Of a DNA stretch of 64,000 nucleotides, positions 35,002 through 46,900 are shown in pieces (within the stretch, counting starts at the first letter, position 1; each line of letters begins with the position of its first letter). The notes under the pieces were generated by a model. The model made no database searches. It saw only the letters and a program-made list of their open reading frames with translations, and was not told the origin of the DNA. The stretch comes from Paratinospora sagittata (lineage: Eukaryota > Streptophyta > Magnoliopsida > Ranunculales > Menispermaceae). Both the position numbers and the translations under genes were made by a program. The stretch lies in contig CM069599.1 of NCBI GenBank assembly GCA_035771175.1, positions 36,643,707 through 36,707,706 on the forward strand, in the 5' to 3' direction.

Positions 35002-36002
35002 GCTTCTAAGAGGGAGCATGTCACCCACAAACCAAACCTAACCTAACCCGACCCGTGACCCGAATTGTCGTGTCAGTTCGAACTTTGGTAAAAATTGATC
35101 CGTTTTACGACCCGACCCGCAATCTAAGCTAAGCTGCCCAAAAAAAACCCTAGTTTTCTATTCTATTCTCTGGCCCCCCCTCGCTCTTTACATTTTCTTT
35201 CTGCGGCGCCAAGTGCAACTGTGCAACCGTGCTTTTCCTTCTCATCTAATCTCTCCAGCCCCCACTGCAAGTCTACAGCAGCTCCTCGCCCCTCTTTTTC
35301 TTTCTGCGATTCCTCTTTGCAATTACTCTTTGGTAGCTCCAAACGTCCAAAACTAAAACCCCCAACCCTCACTGCGTCTGGCATTCCTCTTTGGCGAAGA
35401 AGATAGAACCCCAACCTCAACTCCTCCATTGTCCGTCGTTTTTGGCGAAGAAGAAAGAACCCCCACCGTTTCGTTTCGTCAAATCCTACCCGGTGATTTC
35501 TTTCCGGAGAGAAACCCCCTGCGAGTTTGCAATTTCAGCATCGCCCTAACCCTTGCTACTTAAAGCTTGTGTTGCTTTGGTAAGATTAAAACCACCTGCA
35601 TCTAGATTTATGAATAAATTCCATTCTGTTATTTTGCTATTTTTTCTGGATGTTCTATTAAAAGTTGCTTTAGAAACTTGCTTTATAAAATTAAAATATG
35701 ATCTATTGCTTGATTACTTGAATTTTACACTTTTTTTTCTCATACCAGAATACGTTTACACGATGAGCACGAAGAGAACAGTTGAGGAGATCTCTTGTTC
35801 TTTAGATTGCTTTGTTTTGTACCAATAAATCTCCTCATTGCTATGATGATCAATGCTAGGACCCGAAACCCGAGGGACCCGACCCGTTATTTTTAGGGTC
35901 GGGTGAGGTCCATTTATGGGATGGAATGGGGTTGGTACTGATTCCACCCGAAAATGGCGGGTCGGGTGAGTGTAGGGTCTAAACCCGACCTGTTACCACC
36001 CC
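35002..36002. mobile_element. hAT-like non-autonomous transposon (1001 bp) with flanking TAGTAGCTA
   Basis: TAGTAGCTA is directly repeated at 34993-35001 and 36003-36011, fitting an 8-bp hAT target duplication. Both ends carry multiple (A)CCCGACCCG words, and the right end reads inward as GGGGTGGTAACAGGTCGGG, like plant hAT termini. The left terminus (GCTTCTAAGAGGGAG) matches poorly, so the terminal repeat has decayed or the boundary is off by a few bases. The interior has a CT-rich leader-like section (35160-35540) and short frames on both strands but no BED or dimerisation domain. Confidence 0.5.
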
Positions 36003-36005
36003 TAG

Positions 36006-36267
36006 TAGCTACATTGGACTAGGGCAAAAGGGCAGCTGCACAAAGCTCCTGCCTGGGACCTAGGAAGGGTTGGACCAGTTTGGAGTCTATAGTACACAAC
36101 CTTAACTTGCATCGCATAGCAGGTTCTTCATGGTTTCTTTCTTCACATAGCAGGGTTGAGTCTACTACGAACGCACCATCGTTGTTCATCTTCACATAGC
36201 TAACAGACAGTAGGAGTGAGGTAGAACTAGCAAGAGAGAGAGAGAGAGAGAGAGACGGTCGTTGGAA
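36006..36267 (+). promoter_or_regulatory. Promoter and leader of the bL20 gene
   Basis: It lies between the hAT-like element and the start codon. A (GA)12-type tract at 36234-36255 ends 12 nt before the ATG. TATA and start site were not located with confidence. If the hAT call is right, the transposon end lies within 260 bp of the start codon. Confidence 0.4.
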
Positions 36268-39200
36268 ATGAACAAAGACAAAATATTTAAGTTAGCGAAA
36301 GGGTTCAGAGGAAGAGCGAAGAATTGCATTCGGATTGCGAGGGAGAGGGTGGAGAAGGCGTTGCAGTACTCTTACAGAGATCGACGCAACAAGAAGAGGG
36401 ATATGCGTGGCCTTTGGATCCAAAGAATCAACGCTGGCACTCGTTTGCACGGAGTATGTCTGTCTTACATTCATTTATATATATATTTTCATCAATCAAA
36501 CCCTTTTTTTGCAGTTCCATTTTTATTTTCCATCCGATTCATTGATCCCAACAACTTCAACCCTCAAATGAAGCATTAAAAGTTTTTTTTTTCTTTTTCT
36601 ATTGATTTATTTGCTTGTTTCTATGATGAATCGGAACTAGAAGTATGATCAGTGAGTTATTTGTGAGGTCATCAATCTCCTTTGGTGTATGCTTATAATT
36701 TATTATGCTTTGTTTATGAGGTTTAAGTTTTATTTTAATAGTTTATAATTTGATATATAACTGATTTTTTATGTGTTTTAACTTCACTTTGGTGTATGCT
36801 TCACCTTTTACCTTAGGGAGTAGGAGCCACTGGCAACTTAAGCATGTGTTGTAACCAATTTTGTCAACAGACCTTGGCATTTCAGGACTAAATCAGTGTA
36901 GGTATAGAGTAAGGCAGGCCATAGGGGGAGGTGTTTGAAACTTTTTGAAAGGTTGGGGCTTTGAGCTTATTTATAGTCTCTTCAAAGGCTCATTGTAATT
37001 CAAATACGATTTCAAAGAGATATATAAGAGAAATTATTCATAAATTACAATTTATTTCTCTATTCCTCTCAAACTGAAATCTAGAAAATCCTCTAAAAAT
37101 TACTATAAAACAAACCAATTCTCTATTCCTCTCAAACTGATTTCTCTATTCTTCTTAAATCTAAATGAAGAAAACTTTGTAATTACTATAAAATAAATTT
37201 GATTTGGAAGAATTATAGATTTAGGGAGTTTTGGTGTTTGCAATGATAGATTTGGGTCCATAGATCACTATGGACAAGCGCTACCAAGCTGTCCAATGGA
37301 TATAAGATTTGGAGAATGGTTTCAGGATTGGGGATCAATTTTGTTTGTTTGTAAGTGCTCAAGAGACGAGTAGTGCTCTTGAGATACCTAGAGGCCAAGG
37401 TGTACGTAAACTTTAACACTTATTAAATAAAATTATAGTTTCTTGTCAAAAACATGATAGTGTTTTTTTTCTTTCTTTCTTTCATAAGTCATTTTATTCT
37501 TCTTATTAGCACTAGAAGGTTTATTTGATGCTTGATTGGGTCAATAATTGAGTAATAATATGACTTATATTTGTATATTTTAACTTTTAATATAAAATGT
37601 GTGTGTGAGGCCTTTCATAATATGATTGCACGTTTGTACCATAGACTATTGAGTAATGGGTGATAAGGAGTCATCAATTAGAATTGTTTCGTGTCAAGTG
37701 CTAATTCATACTGATTCTTAAATTGTTGTTTATCATAATAGTGTTCATTATTTCTATTCCTATGACTTATATGTTTTTATTAATACAAGGATCCTATAAA
37801 TAGTTCTTGTCTTATCTCCTAGGCCTTGCTTAGGCATTCCGAGAGCATGTGGAGATCATGTGTTGTCATTCAGGTTTAGAGACTTTAACTGAAGGAGGTT
37901 TAGCTACTTCAACGTATGCATGTATGATATATTTATACAACTAGCACAAAAATGTATAAATTCTCATCAACATAAATAATGATACTCTTCAAGGTTCCCA
38001 CTTCAAAAATCCTAACTAGCATTATCTATACCTTTTTGTAGTCGATAATAATATTTTGGTTAAATTTATATCTTGAAGAAGAAATAGTATTTCTATTAGA
38101 ATAAAGACCGTGTCTTATAGTTCTAATTGTATATATTGGTTTGAGGGTTTTTTTTTCCAAGTTCAACAGTTCTACGAAGATGGGTAAAGCCATGTCTAGG
38201 GCCCATGGAGTGGTTTTGCTTGTTTCACTGAAATTTTAGTGAATTTTTGACAAAAATTTTAAAATGTTTCTTTAAAATTTTGAATATATCGTATCGTATT
38301 TCAGTAGAAAAAGAAAGGGTGTGTCTAGTGCACGAGGCCCCCACCATTGGTTTTGCGGAAAGGTTGATGTATGCGGCCTTACTCCCACATTGCAAAAAAA
38401 ATATTTTCATATTCAAAACTGTCACCTCTAGGTCATAGTGAAGCAACATCAAGTTCCTCTGTCCACCCTTCTGTTTTTGCTGACTTGACTAAAAACTGGA
38501 AATAACAACATACTTTGACATTGACCAAAACTTTTGCCAAGGTTTTGAATGTCAAGTAAACTTGGTGTGGCATGTTGTAGAATCCTACATGTATCAGTTG
38601 AGATCAACATTTATTGTTGAAAGTCAAAACCATATTTCAAGATGCTATGACAACAATATACAAATAAATATTTTAGCATGGAGAGTTTGTGTAATATGCT
38701 CTGATCCTATGCTGAAGTGTCTGGTAAGAAAAATGAAACCATACTTTGGGAATAGGAGGTTGACAATCGTCATATTAACCTGAAAGGCAGAGACTGTGCC
38801 TGTGTGAAACTTTAACAGGTATTTAGGCCTTCGTATTCAAATTGTTAATGTTAATCAGATGGTAAGAATGACGGGAATAATGAGATTTTTGTGCATCTGT
38901 CAAACGTATCTCATAATATTCAACTGTTGAGATTTTAATTTTACTTGAGTTGTCTGATATATATTAATTTTGTTTAGTGCACCTGACCAAATCATCCGGA
39001 CATTTGAAACTGTATGCCGCCCTCTGGGCTATGGCTGACATTCGGCCAAGTCTTTCTCATGTTAATTGGTTGACTGAACATTTAGCATGAAACAGAGAAA
39101 TGGTGTTTGTGCAATCAGGCGGTTGCATGGTTCAACTACAGGGCATCCAATGACAAACACAGGGTAAATATGAGTATGGAAGCAAATGCTCTTTTGACAA

Positions 39201-39558
39201 AAATGACATAAAACCCATACTAGGCCACTGGAAGCAGAAATTTATGATTGATACAGAATTCCCTTTTGATGAATGTATTGTAGTGATCACTTTGATTTTC
39301 TAGTTTGAGTCTATGAGCTGTGGAAATGAAGACTTATGTATGTTCTCTTTTTATCTTTTCTGTCAGGTAAATTATGGGAACTTCATGCATGGGCTGATGA
39401 AGGAAAACATCCAGCTGAATCGGAAGGTTCTGTCAGAGTTGTCAATGCACGAGCCATACAGCTTCAAGACCCTTGTGGACGTCTCTCGGAATGCCTTTCC
39501 CGGAAACAAGAAGGTCATGACACCACCTGAAAAAAAAGGCTTGTCAATGCTTGTGTAA
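36268..39558 (+). CDS. RPL20: Large ribosomal subunit protein bL20, nuclear gene for organellar (probably mitochondrial) ribosome
   Basis: Two exons: 36268-36453 (62 aa) and 39367-39558 (63 aa plus stop), 125 aa in all. Exon 1 reads [53 protein letters not shown]; exon 2 [33 protein letters not shown] and ends KKGLSMLV. Donor GGA|GTATGT and acceptor TGTCAG|GTA are canonical with phase 0. The length and basic N-terminal helix fit bL20, which binds 23S-type rRNA during assembly of the large subunit. There is no long cleavable presequence, as in plant nuclear bL20m. The upstream in-frame TTG at 36262 is not needed: the ATG at 36268 gives the conserved N-terminus. The 2913-bp intron has no recognised gene. 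Confidence 0.93.
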
Positions 39559-40901
39559 TGTACCCTTTAGCTCTATTATCTTTATGGATACTTGGCAATA
39601 TAATTTTGACGTTAAATAGGCCAAACACTCCAGCGGATCAATAGAGAGTTGAGTCGAAACAAGGGAAAAAAAACGTGTGGCATCTTTCACTGTTTCATTC
39701 CTTTCATTGTTGCAAATGGTGGTTTTTGGTTGTTTATTAAATTCTAGCAGGATCTCTTGGATTGTTGTGCAACATCTAAGCTTTAACACAAAATTATGTT
39801 GAAAGGAGTCTTAATTGTACAACTAAGTTATAAAACCTTGGCTAAATAGTGATCTGGTTTGGGAAGTGGCTCAACCATAGAGTCAATTTTTTGATGTTAG
39901 TGATAACAAAAGGTAATTGATGTGGAAAACTAAACCAACATAGAGAAATCAAGGATAAATGTAATAAATTTTGGAAATGAGATTTTTTTTTCTCCGTCTA
40001 AAGTAACATACAATAGTGTTATTCTACGAGAAAACTTAGTTTTCATTTTTTATTTTTTTGGATTACTTGGGGTATTGGGGTTAGGTTAGGCTCATCGGCT
40101 AATTATTTGGGTGGTGTTTTTTCAATGCGTGTGTAGATGCCTTTACAAGTAGTTCATAATGCAAATGATATGTTTTTCAACAAGTTGCGATTACCTCACT
40201 TGGCAACAAAACTTGAATTTTGTCCTTGTGGGTCACGAGTGAGCTTTAATCATTTTGCGATCTTGTTTGGTGGTTGAGAAAACCTAATTAAACCACAAGG
40301 ACATCACATTTTGGGATGAATTAAGTCGAGTATTATTGCTAAAAGACTTGGAAGTTATTTACTACTTGTACAATTAAAGCACTGGTCAAAGATGGATGTA
40401 AAGAAAGGATAATGAGGTAAAAAGAAGAAAATAAATTGGACTGTAAAATAGAAATGAGCATATTTAGAAAATGGTAAAAGTGGTATCAATTGAAAACATA
40501 GTGAGAAAGAACTGATTAAGGTGGTTTGAATGTAGGTCCTTACATACACCGATTAGGAAGAGTAACCTATTAATATTAAATGGTAGCAATAGAGGTAAAT
40601 GTAGACTTAAAATAATATAAACAAAGATAATTAAGAAAGATTTAATTTTTTGTTATTTGAATGTTGACTTAGCTCTTTGATTGAGGAGTAGAGAAAGTAA
40701 ATTTATGTAATCGGCCTCACATAGTTGAAAAAAGGCTAAGTCGAGTTGAGATTGACCTATAAAATCAAATTGAATAACTTTATCTCATGAACTGGTTTGA
40801 TTTGAGTCTAATAAGTAAATTATCAAGTTTGTTTTTTATTTATTTATTTATTTTCGTTTTATTTGGGGGGAAAAGCAAGTAAATTCATGTAGAGGACTTA
40901 C
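39559..40901. other. Interval between bL20 and the biotin-site exon; no BCCP terminal exon seen
   Basis: The remaining BCCP exons, expected to the left of 40902 on the minus strand (family ending of the type GT(I/V)VEI, EDGKPV, TPLF), were searched for by eye and not found. Only AT-rich DNA and short frames are present. A poly-T/TTTATTTATTTATT run is near 40830-40860. Confidence 0.5.
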
Positions 40902-43900
40902 TTCAATTTCATTCACCAGTTTCATGGCCTCAATGATGCAGACAACTTGGCCTTTCTGAACCTTATCTCCAACCTGTAGAGCCATGCACAGGAAGTGAAA
41001 AGGTGAACTAATCAATGTACAATCACATTCTGACAAAAATGAATGTACAATCACATTCAGACCAAGCTCAATGCACAAACTTCGTGTGCATGGACATTAA
41101 AATACAAATACATTACATTCACAGACATACATTACATGTGTGCAGCAAAGCGTTTACCTTCACAAATGGTGGTTCGCCAGGAGCAGGAGATCGATACAAT
41201 GCTCCAGCCAAGGGGCACTTTAGAGGTGGAACTGATGACTTGCTTGCTTTTGAGGGAGCAGGCAGGGCTGGAGCTGAAGAAGGGACCCTTGCTGGGGCAG
41301 AAGCAGCTGCTAGGGGTGCTGGCGGTTTCGATGGAAACATAGCTTGAGGAGGGGGAGAAGGAGGTTGCACCATGACAACAGGAGCAGGTGCACCTGGTGC
41401 CTGTACCAATGCTTCCTTCTTCCTTATTGTGAGTTCACAATCTTAGGAAAGAAATTGGGTTATTTCGAGTTTTGAAGGCCTCAAAATCAGTCAGAAACTA
41501 GTTAGATTATTTTTTTCTTTTTTGAAAATATAAAGTGTTTTAATTATGACAATCTCAATAGTAGCAGTGGTTTTAGCCAAAATCCAATTATGGGTACCTC
41601 AGTTCTTAGCTTGAATGGCTGTTGGCGGGTGACCTTGTTTTGCTTCTTCTTCTTCCACTTGCTTCCACCAAATGTCCCTGTTGACTCTGCACTCTAAAGT
41701 TGCCAAAAAAAAAAAAATTAATGCTAGGGCATTATAAACAAATCATAAAAGGGTATTACAAAAATTAATTTTAAGTTTTTTTATGGGTAAGGCTACTATT
41801 TTAATAGGGTACAAATAGAAGTTCTTTGTTAAAACCTCAAGAGAAGTTTTTAAAAAATTGTTATATTCACATCATTTTTTTTATTAATTTATTTAAAATT
41901 TCAAGCATTTTGTAAAACAATATTTTTTATGCCAACGCAAAATTTAGTGTTGGTACAAGATTTGAGATAATTTAGTAGCGCATCAATAGATGGAAATGTT
42001 TTTGCCAATGTATGACGTTAGTGCCTTTTTTAGCTTTTATTTTTGAGTGTTTTCTTGAGGTTTAAATGTCTTTGGTGGAGCTCTTCAAGGGAGTTATTGC
42101 CTTATTGAGTCTTCTGTTATAATCCCCAATGGTACGTAAGATGTATAGATTTTTAATTTTGCAAGTGATATATCTCTTTATAAATGATTGATTTGCATAA
42201 AAATTCTCCCATTTAGAAGGCTATTTAAATTAATTGATAAGACCTGTTAAATTCATAACCCTCCCTCACTTGCAACAATACGTTCTCATACTTGCAATAA
42301 TCTGTTTTTCTTAAGTCATGAAACATGAAAATAATTGCTTTTTCATTAGGTCATGTTGTTTAAACGAAAGGTGTCACATGCATTAAAATGTGTTCTTATA
42401 TAAAGTTCAATCTATAATGGAAAACTGAATAAAATTGGGTTTCTTTGAACAGTTTCAATACTTGCACACTCTGAAGAATTTACAATTTTGCAGTTGAAGG
42501 GTGCTTTTCCTTAAATTTCCTTGTGTTTATTAAAGTTCAATGGTGGAAAACTGAATGTTGGGCTTCTTTCAACACTTTCACTACTTGTGCACTCTGAAGA
42601 AGGTTACAATTTTGCAGTTGAATCCTTAAATTTCTTTGTTGCAGCTGATATCTCAGTATTTTCACAAAATCAGAAAGATTTTTGGAAAATGGAAAGAAGA
42701 CAACCATGTTGAGTTGATTCTCTGAAAATGCAATTAGAATTGATTGCTTGGATTAATACAAAAGGAAATGGTTAAAAAAAAAAGAATCAATGATCTTCAA
42801 TGACCAATGAAGATAGAAAAACAAAGTATAAAAATGTCTTATTTCTGTTGTTCCCATCCTTTCTCTTCCTCCCTTTTCTTCTTCTCTCTTCTTCGTTGTT
42901 GTTGGGTGTTATAGATGTCAATATCATTCCAAGACATGCAGCACTTGATCTTCTTGTGCTGAGGAATCTGGAATTTGGGGTCTTTTGGTATTGTTGGATG
43001 TTTTGATGACCTACCAAATCATACAAAAATAGCATAAATTTCCAAAGTTGCACTCTCTTGGCAAAATATATCATCAATTCATATCCGGTTTAATATTTAT
43101 CACCTTTGTGGGATGATTGGTCTATCAAAATATGGCATAGGTTGAGCCCTTGGAACAAGCTCCTTCCTCAATCTCTTTATTTCTTCCTCTTCTTCTAACT
43201 GCAAGGACCAAAAACCAAATAAAGAAATATTTTATATAATATAAAAAATAAGTCACTTTTGAATGTATTTATTATCCTATGTTTTTTTCTATTTTTCCAC
43301 CCAACTTTTGCTGTCTCTCTCTTTACATTCTATATTGCTCAATGAAGTTCAACTTCTCAGAAACCTGCAATAAAAACAAAATTAAGGGTACCCTTTTAAG
43401 ACTCTTCGGAACGAGAAGTGGTATGCTTACGAGCTTATCTTCTTTGACAAGCACTTCATAATGGTCGAACTCAGCACGCTCCACCACTCTTGCATCACTG
43501 TGAAGCTTCAAGTCAATTGGCCTTGCGCTTTCCTTCACCAGAGGCTTCGCAGGGCACTGGACAGAGTTCACCAAAATTTGGGGAATTACTGGCAAGTATA
43601 CACAAACAATTCCATATGAATTTGAGTAGTATCAACTCAATTCTCAACTAATTTTCTAATTTCTATGTGTAAAAAAAATGTAATGGAAACTCTATGTTTA
43701 ATTTTTTGAGGTACAGACCAGGAAACATGCTAAAATGGGCAAGAAATACTTAGAAGAACAAGTGCATCAAAACCAGACCCAACTCAAAAAATTACCTAGT
43801 TGACAACTTCAGATGGGAAAAAAGAAATCAAGGGTACATGTTTTATCCAAATAGACCTTCACATGTTAAAAATTCATATAGAAACCAATCACTTACACTC

Positions 43901-46900
43901 TCTAAATTAAAATGTTTCGAATTGGCTTCTGCACTCAAATGCTGAAGAAACATAGCTTTGTGCAGACACAAAATTAAAATTTAAAAGATTCATCTTTTGT
44001 TATCAGGTGTTCCGTTCCTCCACAAATATAAGAAAAGATTGGATGGAGATTCAATAGAAAATATTTGCATAATTTTTAAACTAAGAATTTTTTTTTCATA
44101 ATTAATTGTACCATAAAATAAAGCATCCTAACCTCTGGTTCATTTGTTGTCCATGGAAGGCCTTGCGCCCGCAATTTCTCCTCCTCTGAAAACATCTCCT
44201 GCACCTTCTTCAGGAATTCTTCCTCTTTTGATCTCCCTCTTAGTTGAAAAACCCAAAAAAAAAAAAAAAAATTGATTGGTTAACATTAAGCTTGTAAGAA
44301 ATATTTGTTGTGAATGACAATCATATAAGTCATTATATTGATTCCACAGACTTAATTTCCATGCATCTGATGTTGAACAGGTGAAAGAAAATCAATTGAG
44401 TAGTGATGGGATCAATAATTAGTTCAAGTTTTTTCCACTATCAATAGCTAATAATATCAATAATTAAGGCTAGAGAACTTTTTTCTTCTTTTACCTTGCG
44501 GCACCAAAATCAGTCAGAAACTAGTTAGATTATTATTTTTTTCTTTTTTGAAAATATAAAGTGTTTCAATTATGACAATCTCAATAGTAGCAGTGGTTTT
44601 AGCCAAAATCCAATTATGGGTACCTCAGTTCTTAGCTTGAATGGCTGTTGGCGGGTGACCTTGTTTTGCTTCTTCTTCTTCCACTTGCTTCCACCAAATG
44701 TCCCTGTTGACTCTGCACTCTAAAGTTGCCAAAAAAAAAAAAATTAATGCTAGGGCATTATAAACAAATCATAAAAGGGTATTACAAAAATTAATTTTAA
44801 GTTTTTTTATGGGTAAGGCTACTATTTTAATAGGGTACAAATAGAAGTTCTTTGTTAAAACCTCAAGAGAAGTTTTTAAAAAATTGTTATATTCACATCA
44901 TTTTTTTTATTAATTTATTTAAAATTTCAAGCATTTTGTAAAACAATATTTTTTATGCCAACGCAAAATTTAGTGTTGGTACAAGATTTGAGATAATTTA
45001 GTAGCGCATCAATAGATGGAAATGTTTTTGCCAATGTATGACGTTAGTGCCTTTTTTAGCTTTTATTTTTGAGTGTTTTCTTGAGGTTTAAATGTCTTTG
45101 GTGGAGCTCTTCAAGGGAGTTATTGCCTTATTGAGTCTTCTGTTATAATCCCCAATGGTACGTAAGATGTATAGATTTTTAATTTTGCAAGTGATATATC
45201 TCTTTATAAATGATTGATTTGCATAAAAATTCTCCCATTTAGAAGGCTATTTAAATTAATTGATAAGACCTGTTAAATTCATAACCCTCCCTCACTTGCA
45301 ACAATACGTTCTCATACTTGCAATAATCTGTTTTTCTTAAGTCATGAAACATGAAAATAATTGCTTTTTCATTAGGTCATGTTGTTTAAACGAAAGGTGT
45401 CACATGCATTAAAATGTGTTCTTATATAAAGTTCAATCTATAATGGAAAACTGAATAAAATTGGGTTTCTTTGAACAGTTTCAATACTTGCACACTCTGA
45501 AGAATTTACAATTTTGCAGTTGAAGGGTGCTTTTCCTTAAATTTCCTTGTGTTTATTAAAGTTCAATGGTGGAAAACTGAATGTTGGGCTTCTTTCAACA
45601 CTTTCACTACTTGTGCACTCTGAAGAAGGTTACAATTTTGCAGTTGAATCCTTAAATTTCTTTGTTGCAGCTGATATCTCAGTATTTTCACAAAATCAGA
45701 AAGATTTTTGGAAAATGGAAAGAAGACAACCATGTTGAGTTGATTCTCTGAAAATGCAATTAGAATTGATTGCTTGGATTAATACAAAAGGAAATGGTTA
45801 AAAAAAAAAGAATCAATGATCTTCAATGACCAATGAAGATAGAAAAACAAAGTATAAAAATGTCTTATTTCTGTTGTTCCCATCCTTTCTCTTCCTCCCT
45901 TTTCTTCTTCTCTCTTCTTCGTTGTTGTTGGGTGTTATAGATGTCAATATCATTCCAAGACATGCAGCACTTGATCTTCTTGTGCTGAGGAATCTGGAAT
46001 TTGGGGTCTTTTGGTATTGTTGGATGTTTTGATGACCTACCAAATCATACAAAAATAGCATAAATTTCCAAAGTTGCACTCTCTTGGCAAAATATATCAT
46101 CAATTCATATCCGGTTTAATATTTATCACCTTTGTGGGATGATTGGTCTATCAAAATATGGCATAGGTTGAGCCCTTGGAACAAGCTCCTTCCTCGATCT
46201 CTTTATTTCTTCCTCTTCTTCTAACTGCAAGGACCAAAAACCAAATAAAGAAATATTTTATATAATATAAAAAATAAGTCACTTTTGAATGTATTTATTA
46301 TCCTATGTTTTTTTCTATTTTTCCACCTAACTTTTGCTGTCTCTCTCTTTCCATTCTATATTGCTCAATGAAGTTCAACTTCTCAGAAACCTGCAATAAA
46401 AACAAAATTAAGGGTACCCTTTTAAGACTCTTCGGAACGAGAAGTGGTATGCTTACGAGCTTATCTTCTTTGACAAGCACTTCATAATGGTCGAACTCAG
46501 CACGCTCCACCACTCTTGCATCACTGTGAAGCTTCAAGTCAATTGGCCTTGCGCTTTCCTTCACCAGAGGCTTCGCAGGGCACTGGACAGAGTTCACCAA
46601 AATTTGGGGAATTACTGGCAAGTATACACAAACAATTCCATATGAATTTGAGTAGTATCAACTCAATTCTCAACTAATTTTCTAATTTCTATGTGTAAAA
46701 AAAATGTAATGGAAACTCTATGTTTAATTTTTTGAGGTACAGACCAGGAAACATGCTAAAATGGGCAAGAAATACTTAGAAGAACAAGTGCATCAAAACC
46801 AGACCCAACTCAAAAAATTACCTAGCTCAATGCACAATCACATTCTGACAAAAATGAATGTACAATCACATTCAGACCAAGCTCAATGCACAAACTTCGT

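Noticed and set aside
36262..36579. 105-codon reading of bL20 exon 1 through the intron
   Set aside because: After LHG the sequence is intronic (GTATGT donor); conserved bL20 continues at 39367.
38160..38420. SINE-like or tRNA-like element in the bL20 intron
   Set aside because: GGCCCCCACCATTGG-type words look repetitive, but no convincing A/B boxes, tail or target duplication.
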